DNA of 64,000 nt from contig NC_079477.1 of assembly GCF_026230105.1 (NCBI RefSeq), positions 15,505,001 through 15,569,000 of the forward strand, written 5' to 3'. Positions within the stretch are counted from its first letter, which is position 1. Every line of letters starts with the position of its first letter. This document shows, in pieces, positions 24,661-38,305 of the stretch. Under the pieces are notes generated by a model. That model worked only from the letters and a program-made list of their open reading frames with translations. It did not search any database and was not told the origin of the DNA. This DNA is from Diorhabda sublineata. Lineage: Eukaryota; Arthropoda; Insecta; Coleoptera; Chrysomelidae. Both the position numbers and the translations under genes were made by a program.

Positions 24661-27600
24661 ATCAGTAAACCCAAAACTTACTCATTACCTGAAATAATCA
24701 AATATCTTTGTTAAGTATTGAATTTATTCTTAAGCTTGTTATCTAAATACATATTTACCTAGGTACGTATATTTTTTTCTTAAGAAAATACTCTTTTTAA
24801 GATTATATATTTCTTGTTCGATATTTCATATTACTTATTTAAATTTATATTCTATTTTTTCAAATACCCCTCAAACACTTATTTTAATATGTACATAGTT
24901 ACTAACTCACCTATATTAGGTATAATTTATGACACAGAACGTAAATATCAGCCACTGGGACAGGCCCAATCAGCTTCTAGTACAATTGTTATGTCATTTA
25001 GAATTTTATTAAAAATATATAATCAGACTAATCAGAGGGTTGAATAATTACTACAATTTATAAGCTTCGATTTGCACAACAATTCTTTCAAAAAAATGAT
25101 AACATTATGATGCTGAATACACGATATGCTTTGCCTTGAAACCTCAGTTATTGGGACATTTAGGGATAAGTCTCAATAAAATGTTGTTGTTTATTAAACA
25201 GAGCATTAATTTTGATATAACACATAATATTATCTGTTGTAAATCGAAATTGCAATGCAATGCAATTGCTCCTTTAGATATGAGTTTCTATATATAATGT
25301 TTGCTCTTGACGTTCAGTGTTAATCTTTGTTCTCAGTTCATTTGATCACTTTCTGAAATCTTGTATGACATTGAACACGAAAATGATTTTTTCTGGTACG
25401 AAATAAACCGATTCACTTCCTATCTTTAAAGAAGATAACTTAAATATCGAAATGCGCGTCAGACAGAGTAATTCCAAATATTGTAGTGGTAGTAAGTAAA
25501 TTGTTGCGATAGTTGATAAAAGACAAGGTCATTTGAGGCCATAATAAATCAATATACGTGTATTTCGATTTAATCAAAACACACCTACAGTTAAATACGC
25601 GACATTTAAATGATAATAAATCTTCTATCTATATGACGTTCACCATATAAATAATAACATATTTGTATAAATATATTTAAGGGTCACCAAAGATATATAA
25701 CACATGGTGACCCTTCAATTACCACATGGCGATCCTACAAACTTTCAATGGTTAGTGTAATTACAACAGCTGCAATGTTCCACAGGTGTAATTTGGAAAT
25801 TACTTAACAATTATGGAAGAAAAAAAATCAAGGGTCAAGATAACGGAATGGTGAATAACAACTTTATGGTAAAGAAGGAAATTTCTGCAACACAGACAAC
25901 AGTGTTATTATACACCATAACAGTTGTCATGAAAATAAAACTCGCATAGTCCGGATGAAAAACCAACCGTAGACAATTGAAGAGGAATATTATTCGAAGT
26001 ATAAGAGTACAGAAGACCTTTATTTAGTATTTAAAAATTATTTAAAAAAAAACTCTTCACTAGTAAACTTTTAAATACGTGACTTAGTTTTATCAAAGAA
26101 AGAGGAGAAAACAAAATTTCCTCCTCATTACCTAATAACATCCCAGATAATGGGAAATGGCGACCCTTCAATCACCATAATGTGTATTCGATATGATTAT
26201 CAATAACGGAAAATTCCAATATAGTTTCTACCTTTCGATCAGATAAACATAGAAACACTTCGGAATCCTACTAGATTTGATTATAAACTCTATTAACTGA
26301 TATTTTACATTCTGTAGTTTCCTAGGGGATATCATAATTGAAACGAAAGCTATATATTTGAATGAATAAGATTATATTCCACTATATCATTTTTCACGTC
26401 GATTAAACAACTAGACCTGATTTAAAAAAGTAGAAATTCCATAAGAAAAACAATGGTTTTTTGTATTTTTCTAAGCCCTCTTTTCTCAGTCAGTCAAAAA
26501 ATTATTTTAGTATACAATATAATCTTTATAACATAGATGAAATTTTGTGTTAGGATTTAATAAGCAAAAGTGACCAAATAAACTATTTTCTTTGAATTAT
26601 AATACCAAATATTTCAAATTTGCATTTGTTTTTCTGTCCAAACAATAAAAAAAGACATTCAAGTTTAGTACGTTAGTTACTAAATTGGAGCAAACTGATT
26701 GGAAAAGACTTTAGTCTTTAACTGAAGCTTAAATAGGTCAGGCGTTTTAGTTTTTCTAAATATGCAAAGTATTTCCCGTTCGAAAATCATCACGGGGCTC
26801 TGAGACTCATTTCCATCACAACCTAGACAGATTTATTTCCATCACTTCTATCAATTACTTAATGCGGAGTGATTGTTCACTAACCTAAGGTATCCATCGG
26901 TATTCATTTGAAGTTTCATCTAATTTATCCGAAAAATTTGGTAGTCGAATAAATATGCTACGGTTATCGGTATAGTAAAGTAGTAAGTACAGTATATCAT
27001 CAGTTGATTAAAACGCCTCACAAAATCTAAGATAATTTATGATTTTTAGGAATTTATCTATTCTTAAATACATTTTCATTATGCCTTTGTATATTCAACC
27101 CATTAGCACAATCTAATTGAGCCGTAATATTGGTAGATAATAACGCCAGTTCCATGTAATTATGAATCTAGGTTTTGGAGTTTTAGTGACTTTTTCTAGT
27201 TTGATGACTCCAATTTCCGTAACCAAAAAAAGCAGCGCCAACAATATAATGAATTTTTGGTTACAACTACAAATTAAATCTTTTTTAGCATAAATATCCT
27301 TCGTAACTTCATCCTCTACTTAAAATAGTTTTTTGTATATTAATATTTAGTAATTGGCTTATCTTTGAGTTTTATCTACATCTTTTTTTCGTATAAATGT
27401 TTTCAAAATCTCTGAGTGTCTAAATCCAACTTTATACTGTATAAAATCACATACACTCTATTATAGTGTATTGTTATTTAGTTAAAATGGTACTTATGAG
27501 CCAGATACTTCAGAAAGTCAAAAAAAAATCTATTTACTCGACATTTAGTACCGTATTTTACGTTACGCTGTTTCAGACCACCGGGACTATAATGTAAGGT

Positions 27601-28635
27601 TATTGTTGATCTTGGAAAGAGCGCGCAGAATACGTATGTCCCAGATTAATAATATTACTGCATTTGCGTGAATCGAAAGTTACGTGGGTCGCTCACTAAG
27701 TTTTTTATTAACGTATTACAAAAAATGTTTTATTTATATGAATTATATAATTATATTGTGTTCTCAATTTTGATGTGTCGAAAAAATGATACTAAACAAG
27801 ATGTTGTGGAAGTCATAAACGCTTGACAAATGGCATATTTTTGTATCAAAAATTACATAAAATAACAAACGACCTGTTTCAGTATTTTCTTTTAATAAGC
27901 AATAATCTGTATATTATAATTAAAATTAAAATTAATATATTGGGTATCTTCATTACTTGATATTTTAAAAATAACTCTATCAATTGATAAAGGAATTTCA
28001 ATTAGAAAAATAATAGCCACATCACAGCTACGTTACATGCGCATGGATATTCGTACATATGCACAGTGTTCAAGTCACCAAAATCTATTTTTCCAGATGA
28101 AATTTTGTGTTAGTTTCAGTCGAGTGATTAAGAATCCTCAAAAAACTTCACTTCACTATTTGATTCGACTTAACAGATCGAATACCGCATCATAGTTGAA
28201 CAACGTGCGAACAATTTGAGCGGGAAAATGAAAGTCGATTGCTGGTAAGGTAGGTCGCTTAGTTGCTCACCATGCGCGCCCCTAGCAGAGGGAGGCCAAA
28301 CTAAGCACTAATAAAAATTTCAATCTTAGGGAAGAAATCCTACACATCACTGGAATTGCATGAAACGTTTAGCTCGTTACAGGGGACGATCACATTGTAG
28401 GAATAATGTATGATACAAATAAGCATGAAACAAAAATATAAAACATGCAAAGGTCAATTTTGAAAAAATGTAAAAATACGTCAAAAAGTCTATTTTATTA
28501 AGCATCTTTTGACATAAATCAAAAAAATACGTCAAATTAGTCAAAGTTATAACATCTCCAATATTTTTTTTAAAATATGAAGGTTTTTTAACATTATTTG
28601 ATGAAACTGGTTTTTGAGCATTATAAAAAATAATG
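24661..28635. other. Unassigned AT-rich DNA with one possible MITE
   Basis: No recognisable coding feature in nearly 4 kb. A possible small element with inverted ends lies at 25679-26177 and is listed separately. The stretch 28180-28400 is less AT-rich than its surroundings but unassigned. Confidence 0.45.
25679..26177. repeat. Possible MITE with inverted AAGGGTCACCA ends
   Basis: AAGGGTCACCA at 25679-25689 forms a perfect 11 bp inverted repeat with TGGTGACCCTT at 25705-25715. The 20 bp at 25705-25724 recur at 26158-26177 with 18 of 20 matches, in the same orientation as the 25705 copy. So the outermost copies (25679 and 26158) are inverted relative to each other, as expected for the ends of a short non-autonomous element of about 500 bp. 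No protein is encoded and no target duplication is clear. Confidence 0.35.
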
Positions 28636-28639
28636 GTAG

Positions 28640-28985
28640 ACCTGATTTACAGAGTTATACGAGATATTTCATGTCTAATTTGTTCCATTAAGTTTTCTAA
28701 ATTATCTGGTTCATTAACGTAGATCTGAGACTAAAAAGTCTTCACAGCAAAAAAATCAAGAGGGGTAAGATCAGATGACCACTCCATTGATTCACTTCTT
28801 CAATTCCACCTTCCCTCAAACTGGTTATCCAGAAACCTTCGAATATTAAAACCATAATATGGTGGTGCGCCATTTTGTTGGAAGCAAATATTAGGATCGA
28901 AGCTGTTTTGGATCCGGAAATGTCGCAATTAGGTCCGGAAGCAATAGCATACGAATATGTTAGAAATATCTCTTCGCTTTAAAAA
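28640..28985 (-). pseudogene. Tc3-like / mariner-superfamily transposase, 3' half
   Basis: The minus strand reads ICFQQNGAPPYYGFNIRRFL, then DNQFEGRW, then EWSSDLTPLDFFAVKTF, and after a stop SQIYVNEPDNLENLMEQIRH. In the Tc3-like branch of the mariner superfamily this is FQQDGAPPHY (second catalytic Asp), RWIGRxGxxxWPxRSPDLTPxDFFLW (third acidic site), then VYxxxPxxLxELxxRI. Here the second Asp is Asn (QQNGA). Sequence upstream of this block on minus does not resemble the N-terminal half. It is probably of the same broad family as the fragment at 51.28-51.47 kb. Confidence 0.75.
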
Positions 28986-31900
28986 TTTCCCAAAATAAAT
29001 AAGGACCAAGACCATCATCTTCATCTGACGATTCCTCCTTCTTAAACATTATTTCTCGAACTATATTTAACTTGGTAAGCTAAATGCAAATAAAATGAGG
29101 ATACGTGATGATGTTAAGGATCTCTGACAATATTTTATTCTCAATGAAGACTGAATCCTTGAGCCCTTCAAAACTTAAGCGTCTTTTTAATCCTCCATAC
29201 TTAAACTGTGTACGATTACCGAGTCCGTGAGAGAGGAAAATAGTTTGAGTTTTCAAAGCTCGCTAAGTTTGAAAAGAAACTGCTATTACTGTTTTGTATA
29301 GAGGTAGGAATGACAAAATTTGTTGCAGTCCTGTATGCTACGAATAGTGAATATTGAATTTTAAGACTTAGTTACGAGACCTGCGCTTCCTTAATCAGGC
29401 ACTGGATATTAGATCATCTAATTGAGACAAAAAGTGATGGAACAAGACAGATCAAGTCCTCAGTATATATTTTTTGACTTGAAAAATGAGTAAACTTCAC
29501 AAAGGCTTTTGTAATAATAGATAAATAGTAACTCTTATCACATTTTGCCAATTGGATATAAGTACCTATTAAAAAGCTCATGTTATTTGTTCAAATGTCA
29601 ACGGATGTCTCTGTTCAGGTCATTAACATATATAGGGATGGGAAAATAATTAGCTAATAGCGGAAGAAATTATTTTTGAGAAAATTCCAAATATCTTACT
29701 CCATTGGAAATATTGGTACTACAACTTGATTTTCTACTGCAGAGACGACTGTAGATACGGCAAAAAAAGTAAAGGTAAATTATATTTCTGTCATATTAAA
29801 TCGATCAAAAGAATATCAGGGTTACAGAACCAAAACTAAAACAATCGTAAAAATACCAAGCAATTTTGATATTTTCTTTTTATCCGACCTTTCATTTCAA
29901 TCATCTTTTCTGCAATTCGTACATAGTAGATTTAATTTCAGTTCTAATGTACCAATTAGTCTTTTTTTAATAAAAAGTTTATATAAGACATTTTTTGGAC
30001 GATATACTAAATTTTACATTGATAAAATAAAATATTTGATTATTTTCCTGTTAAAATAATATTGAGTAGTTTGATTGAATAATATCAAAATAAAATAAGC
30101 CATTTCTTTTCAAATTATATTATTTAAAGACAAAGACGAAATATTTGAGAAAAAATGGTGGAGGAAATGGAAAAACCTAGAAGAATTATTAGTCAATAAA
30201 GGGTAATCGAATGGAACTCAAAATTTATTAGAATAACTACCAAGTGCTTGTTGATTATAGAATATAAAGTATTTTTTAGTGAAAGAACCCAAATGTGTTA
30301 CAAAAACACTTCAAAAAATTGAAGTACACCTCATTTTAGTGGTATAGTAGTGTATAATTACTTCTTTCACTTATTAAAGGTTTATCTTCTTTGGAAAGTT
30401 CTTCAATACCCGATAAATTAGAATATTCATCAATTGCAACGGGTATCTGAATTTGTACCATAATCGCTAATCAAATTCATAATCAATTCTTCTACTATAG
30501 GTATTGTCAATAGTCCATTCCTTCATTTTTTCCGCGCGATTCCACCGCTTTTTCTATTCTTCAATAGTGAATTCCTTGAAAAATTCTTGTAAGTAATTTA
30601 TAAAAATAAAAGTGTGACATTTTTTTCAGCAGCATATTCTTTTTCTGCTGCCAATACCAATTTGGAATGATATGACGACAATCTAATTACGCCGTGTCCC
30701 TTAGAGTTATCATAAGTTTATGTACCTAGGTTTTATGTACTTTTATGAGCGCGTAAAATTTCGGTTTGCAAATTTCTGTGTCATATAGAATGTCCGGGAT
30801 CCTCAACTATTCCTGCATAATGGTTTTTCTAATTGCAAATGTTGGTATGAATGGAGAACGAAACTTGTTCCACCGCAAGCATTAAATATTATGATATGAG
30901 CGCCTGAATATAGGTTTTCATGTCCATTATTGCTTGAATCACTCTATCCTCATATGTGTATAGGACGCTTTTCTTTTCTATATAACTGCATTTATATTAG
31001 AAATTGTATTCTTAAATGTCGAATGTATTGCCGTTCCGTTCAGATTGGATGATTATTTTTCATTTTAATCCAACGAAACCGTCTTATGAATAACTTTGCT
31101 CAACGATTCTTTACTTCCTCGATAATTCATTTTATTTGCAATATTTATTACGGATTAACTTCAAAGTTGGTAAGCATTTTTGTCTAATATATTGTTCTAT
31201 GTGAAAAAACACAATTATGTTTATCAAGCACAACTAAAAATTTTTTTTTAATAGGTATTTATTCTCGCCCACTCAATATGAAAAAATTTGTACATTTACG
31301 TCAGCACTACAACAAAAAGTTCTATATTATAATTTTATTTACAATTAATTTAATCATAATTTGGTCACAAAACGGCAAATTTCTATCAAAATCAATCTGT
31401 AGTAATTCCTGTAGGATTGAAAGTTTGGAAGTATGCAATTCATATGCTCTAGAAATAAAATAGAAAAATTGGCTTCCTGCTCTTAGTTATTATACAAATA
31501 GAGAGCAGAAACCAATTCTCATATTTCTTTGTGACATAGAAATACAATATCAGACAAAGCATACAAATTTTTCATTATTAATTTATTATAAACAACTCTG
31601 TATTATTCACATACAATTATTGTCTTGTTCATCTGACGAAAATAAAAGATTTCTTCAATCGCCAATAGCTCAGAAATTCGAAGACCTCCGTCTCAAGAAA
31701 AAATGCAATAAAAACCCTTTAATTACCCAAGAGGCATTGAAAGAAGTTCTTTTATTATATTTTCGAAACGAATTAGGACGAAAAATTTTACAGTTAACCG
31801 AACTAAATGGTTTTTGGACACTCAGAAACGTAGTTAAAGGGTTCAGTTTTCATTTTTATTAGCCAATTATGTTACTGTATACACTTATTTATAATAAAAC

Positions 31901-32750
31901 ATAAGATTAAATTTTTTTCTAATGATTTTTAACAACTCTCTATTTTTTAAATGATAATGTTTTTTCGCACTAACGGAGGTTACAGGAATCAGGAACGCGA
32001 CTATGATTAAATACACGCAAATTGCAGAAATGTATCGAACATCTGTTTAATATTTCAAGTAAGATTTGATAACAGTGTCAATTTTCATTATTCTACAGAT
32101 AAAATAATAAAATTTTGTCTTGGGCACATTGGGCAGACTAGCAATAAGTGATTTTTCGCGTTGAACAAGTATTTGGAAGTTTAATAATGTATGTGTGTAT
32201 GATTAATATAAAAGTTGAGATATTTTACCTTGCTTTCTACCAGCAGCCTAGCCCACAGTTGAACAATAATCTTTGAAAGCTGTAAACTGTAAATAGTAAC
32301 AGGGTTGAAAATGACAAATGATTTAATTTATAAACACTACGAATGATTTTGATGATGTTTGACTTCATATAGACGAATATTTATCGTCTATATAATCGTA
32401 CGTATTATACCAAACTGAAAAATAGATCTATTTCCACTTTAATACCTTTTTATTTCCTATAAATTACATTTTAAAACTTTGTGAATTTATTATTGCATAT
32501 CTTACATTGTTCTCATAGTAAAATTAACCTGGCCTGTGAGAAAATTTCCATGGAAATATATAGTACTTTAGAATACTATGCCGTTTTCAGATTAACAGAC
32601 AAAAAGTGAACACGATTTTGAGACAAAAACAAATTTTAGGTAGTCAGACTATATCTACAAAATTGAGATTAACTGTTCACACTACCAGTTTAGTTGTTTA
32701 ACCAGATGGTGCATTAACGAAAGAAAAATGAAAGATCTGTCGCCAGCAAC
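28986..32750. other. Unassigned AT-rich DNA
   Basis: No recognisable feature. Frames at 31278-31463 and 31620-31862 (61 and 80 codons, plus) have no domain I know. Minus frames around 30480-30850 give suggestive but inconsistent scraps (for example VILYDTEICKPKFYALIKVH) that I could not place. Confidence 0.45.
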
Positions 32751-32756
32751 TAGTTG

Positions 32757-33790
32757 TTATACCTCTCCTACACTCTCATACAATAATTGAAGAAAGTTTT
32801 TTATATAAGGCCAAGGTTTAAAAATATAGGAAATTATTTTATATATATTACACATCAGATCTTGAAGGCGCATAGTCAAATTTTTACAATTACAAATTCG
32901 GAAATACATATTTCGAATTTGAATACTTATATCTGAAGACTTAAAGTTAGTTTGTTCTTCTTCCCTCACTTTCCTTACTATACCTCTCCTTCCGTTTGTC
33001 CTCTGTTTTTTCCCTATCCATTTCGATTTCGCCATACCTTCTCTACTTATGATTCCGTCTTCTTCCACACATGGAATTTTAGCAATTCTATTTGCATTCA
33101 TCCCCAACCTTCTAACTCTGTGACCTCTGATTTCTTTTCGTATAATTACTGCCAATATGAGCTCGAAAACTAAAGTAAGTGGATAAGGGACCCCCTTACG
33201 CAAATACTTTGACTCAGTCAGTGTCACTATTGTTATTAGTTTTCTTGTGACCCCTTATAAATTCTAAAGCCTCATACAATTTTGACCTCTCCATCGTGTC
33301 ATGAACTTGCTTATAATCTGTGAACAGTAGAAGTAGTTTTCGATACATGTCCTGGTAATTGTTGTATATTGTTTTTTCTCCTTCCTGTAGCTTCCTTCAT
33401 ATTCATTGACTCCTAAGTTATAAATTGGTCCTAGTTAGTTACTTATTAACTTGACCATAACATTGTAGGTCACATCTAGTAGTGTTATACCCTTGTAATT
33501 CTCGGGGCAGATCTTACAGACAGGGCATTTACAGAGTCCTTCTAATCATCTATCATCTAACTGTATTATTTTTCATATTCATTGATTTTTTCATCTCTGT
33601 CTCTGAAAGTCTCTTTACCTTTCTATTGTTCTATGGTATCACAGTTTTCTTTTTGTCGTTAATTAAGTTATCAAAATATTCGGCCCAGTTTTATTATTGG
33701 TCTCATATGATTACTCCTTCTTCATCTCTGCAGTGCCCTATTGCTATCTGGTTTTACTTTGAAAGTTATTAATTATTCAGCTATTGAATA
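32757..33790 (-). pseudogene. LINE reverse transcriptase relic
   Basis: Reading minus from about 33760 the pieces follow LINE order. A WAEYFDNLIND-like segment (pre-RT WxEYFxxLLN) lies near 33690. CPENYKGITLLDVTYNVM (fingers motif ENYRGIxLL) lies near 33510-33460. FTDYKQVHDTMERSKLYEAL (palm motif A, normally FxDFKxAFDxxxRxxLW; the second Asp survives in HDT) lies near 33330-33275. A 156-codon frame (33227-32757) starts at motif B territory (KGVPYPLTLVFELILAVIIR) but the YADD box reads CVEEDG. It is unusually long for this window, though dead by motif loss and frameshifts. Confidence 0.72.
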
Positions 33791-34760
33791 ATTTGTTAGT
33801 TCAATTTCGTCGGGTGATGTGGGACTTTCTATTCAACAACAGTTTATATTCAATGGTAAATACATTTCCATTGTTGCATCGGCTTTCTTGAAACGCTTTT
33901 TTCAAGCTTTTATTATTAGGTTCTTCACACAATTCTATTTTCAAATCTTTTTATGTTTCATTTTTTTATCAAAATTTTCTGTAGAAACCTATACACAACA
34001 GAATTAAATGTGTGCGATTTATTACTAATTTACTTGCCTCCTACTTTTGTTTGTGCACATTTCACACTTTTCAATCCTTATCGAATTTGTAAATAAGACA
34101 AACATGTTGCAGAAATATTTTGTATTTGTTGCGAAACATGAACCTATTGTCGTTGTCTTTTTATGGACATAGTCAATCTTTTGTTCTTTTCCTAAAATAT
34201 CTTTAATTATATTGACTGTTTCTTCAATTGCGGCAATTGTTCACATATCTAGATATTTTAACGTCACGTCAACAGGATGAGCTGATTAGATATTGGTATT
34301 ATTATTTGGATCACCAATTTTTGTGTGAAGATTTTATATTGGAACGAACTCTATCCTTCTCGATTTCATAAATGTTTAGTGTCGTATAAAAATAAGTACC
34401 GATTACGGAATTATTTTTTATTCTCAAAGAAACAGTAACAAATTAAATGGTAGATGTTTTGTTCTCTATCTAAGGCTTGTTCGATATCTATGGGCATCTT
34501 TTTCTCTTATGTTTCTCTAAGTAGTTGATCTACAATTTTCTTTACTTTACTTCTTTTATTGCCATCCACTCCATTCTCCACTACAATTATCAATTGGCAT
34601 ATCCTACATTTTTTCTATTTCCATATATCTTTTGTCAACTTAAGCGTACATTTTATTGCTTACCCTATTTAAACATTCCAGCTGTTTTATCATTACTATC
34701 ATTATTACTATTGTATTTTATGAACTCCTTAAATTTATTTACTCCTTTTCATTAAACCAG
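33791..34760 (-). other. Unassigned, possibly upstream LINE remains
   Basis: Phe/Ile/Leu-rich plus frames (33819-34007, 34525-34755) look like antisense shadows of an AT-rich Lys-rich minus-strand sequence, the pattern seen opposite known LINE relics here. One minus scrap near 34490-34450 reads MPIDIEQALDRE, similar to reverse transcriptase motif A (FxDxxxAFDR). That is not enough for a firm call. Confidence 0.3.
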
Positions 34761-37535
34761 TTCATTTTTTAGAACAGAAGAAAAAAGTTTTATACACACT
34801 ATTTCATATTTTCAGAATTCATTCATAAAGATAATTACCAATAACTGGTCAGACAGTTTTTTAAAGAATTAGAGACAATTACATTAATAGTAATTTTTGC
34901 GTCTAGTGCATGAAATGTTATTTTTGTGCTAAAAAATCATTTTTTTTTATTTAAGTTATGAATTTTCGAGAACCCCAAAGTATTTATCTAATTCTGATAC
35001 CATCGGTCATTATTTTTAGAGCTACTTTCAGGACGGATAACGTCTAACCTTAGTTGAAGGATACATGGAAGTTTCTACCAATAAGATTCAAATATCAAAG
35101 AAAATTTTATAGAAAAAAATTTCAAAAGTAATTACGTTATTACGTCTTTTTTTAACGTATATAGAAAATAATTATTGTTTTCAAGGTGGATGCACCAATT
35201 ACATACATATGCTAAAGTAGTTTCGTTGCTAGCCACTTGATGAAATTTTATAGATCAGCATAAAAGAAGAACTATTGGCACACCACTGGATTAACGGCAA
35301 GTTATGAGATGTTTTGGAAAAGAATTAGTGCAAAAAAAGGTTTGAAAATCGTAAAGTCATTATTCAACCCTTTTGTACTTTTTATGGACTTACATAAGAA
35401 ATACCGGGTGTACCGTTATACCTAGGTAATGTTACGCACGTTTTTATAGTCAAAACATGACACTGGCAGTAAAATAGGCAATAAAACATGTAAAGTGGAT
35501 CCCGTTATGGTTGTAGGTTACTTTTAGAAGATCTTGGAGGATTCATTTAGTATCGTGATATACTTCAAATTGTGCTTGTCTTAGAAACTAGACGGATATT
35601 ATATGTTGTTTTTACGTATAGAAAGTGAACATCAGTTTCAGTTTATAGTGACAAATATTTGTTAACAAAAACGGTAAAATGATCATTTTCTGGAAGTAGG
35701 TATGTATGAAAAATAATTAGAATCGATAAAGCATCGATAAATAATCGATAATGAAGAGGTATGCAGTAAAAATCGATTCGAATATTAATAAAGGAGGACC
35801 CGAAATAACAATACACAAACTGAATATAGTTATGGCAGAGGTATTGATAAACATTCAATGTACATGAATACCTACAAAAATCTAATTTCTTCCAGCAATT
35901 ATAGATACAGTTTTCCAACTAAAAAGTAGATGATATTGTTGATAACTTGCATTATTTTGATGAAACATTTTGCTAATGCTTTATTTGACTTCAGAATTTT
36001 ACAAACCAACTTTGTTCTATGAATTTAAGTCGCAAATATGTTTATTTTTATTCCGAAAATGAGGAATTTAAAACAATTGTGGAATGATGTGCTTGCTTTC
36101 TTTCCAATGTATTTTTAGAATGCTAGGGTGTAACAAATAACGCTCAAGCACGCTTCTTCCAACGATTTCCTTTTTTCCGTGCCGTTGATAAATTCAATTT
36201 AAAATCTCTTATTTCTCTCTTGTTTACAAATTAACATTTCGCTTATTTTTAGGCTGTTAAGAGAACATGAATATGGGATTTGTATTAGATTTCTTAGATT
36301 TTCTCTACTAAAAATATCAATTGGGTTTACTTTGTTATCAATATTTTATTAAGCTTAGTAGGGTAGTAATGGAATTATTTAATTGATCATTTGTATGATA
36401 TGAAACCACAAAAACCACATGATTAAAAAACCACAAAATATACAAATGTGTTTGGTACAAAGAACAAATTGTAAATACCGATTTTACTCAAGACATAGGT
36501 AACTTTCTGTTCTATTTTTATATACATTTAAGAGAAATTATCAAAAAATCTCATCGCAGTGTATTAGCTACGAAAATTTGCCTATATATATGGGGAAGAG
36601 TATACGTTCCTTTAAACATGTATATTTCATATTTAGATCTCTTCTACTATATTTTTTCTAATAATAAGCAGTTTCCCCCAACTATATTGGGCATACAAAT
36701 ATAATATTTATAAACGGATTAAATACTCATAAAAACAAATAAAAAAGAAAATAATTCAAATTATAACATAACTCCGAAATTCTTTATAGAACCAAAGATG
36801 AAAAGAAAAAACTTTTTTTATTTTAAAACAGTCACCATCGCACCCAGCTATTTTGGTGAGATGAAAACCACTATACGTGTGACATAGTGAAGTAACATTT
36901 AGGATTTACGTCTCATTTTTTAGAAGAACCTGTCGCAGATGCCGAGTTGTCGTAGTAGTCTTCGTATGTAGTGCGTAATCTTGGTCAGTACGTGCAACGA
37001 ATACATTCGATCTAGTCGACATTCTTTATGGTGTCCTTGTTCTCTTAGCCAGAGTAACTGCAGCATGAGTTTTCTTCAGTCTCATTATCTTTCTTCTTCT
37101 TGGAATCTTTATTCGGAAATGTCTATATTACAGTATCCTACTTCGTTTTGGTTTCGTTTTGTTTTGGTTTTCTTTCTAGTGCTGATTTCATTAGTTTCAA
37201 TTTTATTTTTTGTTTTTTCTCAGTTGGTTTTGCTATTTTTCTTTCAACTTATAAATATATAAATAAAATATTTTTGGCATAGGTGAAATGTAGCACAAGA
37301 GTTTACTCATTGGCTTCATCTATCTATTTACATCTATATATTGAAAAAATTAAAAATAAAAATCTAGTCTGTCTGGCTGTTCTATCCAGTAACCTTTTTT
37401 GACTGCAATGTACTTATGCCTAGATAGTCATCAAGCATTCAAAGTCAATTAACTATTGCCCTCTTTAAGTTATACTCAAATATTACAGTTTTTCCGTTCA
37501 TTTCCATTATTTTTATGTTTCTTCTTCTATATCTT
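34761..37535. other. Unassigned AT-rich DNA
   Basis: No feature recognised. A 91-codon minus frame (35643-35918) is Tyr/Ile/Phe-rich without known domains. The stretch 36900-37100 is less AT-rich, with a Ser-rich plus frame (36981-37262), and may be old repeat sequence; I could not name it. Confidence 0.45.
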
Positions 37536-37540
37536 GAGTT

Positions 37541-38305
37541 TTAATTGAGGTAAGTTGTTCGTTTAGATCTAAAAACACTCATTAAATCAAATTGAGATAT
37601 AATATGAGTGAATTCATTCTGAGTCTGAGGAGAGTTAAGCGCGTGCATCCAACATGGCTGATTTTTTAACTGTGTCCTGATACTTTTTGTATCCCTTTGA
37701 CGATTGACTGAATCTATGACGAAGCTATAATTATCCACATAGTCATTGCAGTGGAGTAGCACGGGCCCTCTCGTAGTTTGTGATGCACAACTAACAAGAT
37801 GTGAATTATTGAAGCGTATCTGTTGAAGGAAATTTATTCTCGGAGGTAAAGAAGTTGAAGATTGGCCCTGGAGTTAGCCAAGTGTGCTATCGTCAGCGAA
37901 GCTATAGATCGGATTTGCAGTTTTGTCAAGTAAATCGTTGATGTACAGGAAAAGGACAGCGTTGACGTCAACCCTTTCCGAAGTGTGTCCATCGATAGCA
38001 ACCTGAATGGATCGGTCTTAGAGAAAGCTACTTAGCCAGTCGATACTACAATGCCTTCATGAGTTCGTTGGCAAAATAAAGGTAGATTTGCTCTGACTAA
38101 ATATAGGGAACTTATGGGTAAGACTGATCACAAAGCACAAGGAATCAACAAACAGGGTCGCTAATTCAGACTGGAATGGAGGGGAAAATTGAATTACACA
38201 TTCAACCGATCTATTGTACTGCAAAAGTATTATCCAGGCTCCAAGCCCTCTAGGGAACAGTCGTTCTAAGTGTTTTAACAGTCTAATACGCTCAGATAAG
38301 AACAC
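37541..38305 (-). pseudogene. LINE reverse transcriptase relic with FADD box
   Basis: On minus, near 38050-37880, the frames read IDWLSSFL then DRSIQVAIDGHTSERV, followed by VLFLYINDLLDKTANPIY then SFADDSTLG. This is the palm order of jockey/CR1-like non-LTR elements: WIxSFLxxRxxxV, then (GVPQGSVLSPxL)FLLYINDL, then (Y/F)ADDxTL. The GVPQGS motif has been replaced by a short divergent stretch, while both catalytic aspartates of FADD survive. The downstream frame 37762-37541 is probably the following segment, though its match is weak. It differs from the YADD-type LINEs at 12 and 62.3 kb. Confidence 0.72.

Noticed and set aside
30480..31000. Possible transposon protein on minus (VILYDTEICKPKFYALIKVH, EDPGHSI)
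   Set aside because: Scraps lie in different frames and match no single family in order.
36981..37262. Ser/Phe-rich frame as a secreted or membrane protein
   Set aside because: Low-complexity composition, no clear signal peptide, and likely antisense of degenerate A-rich repeat sequence.
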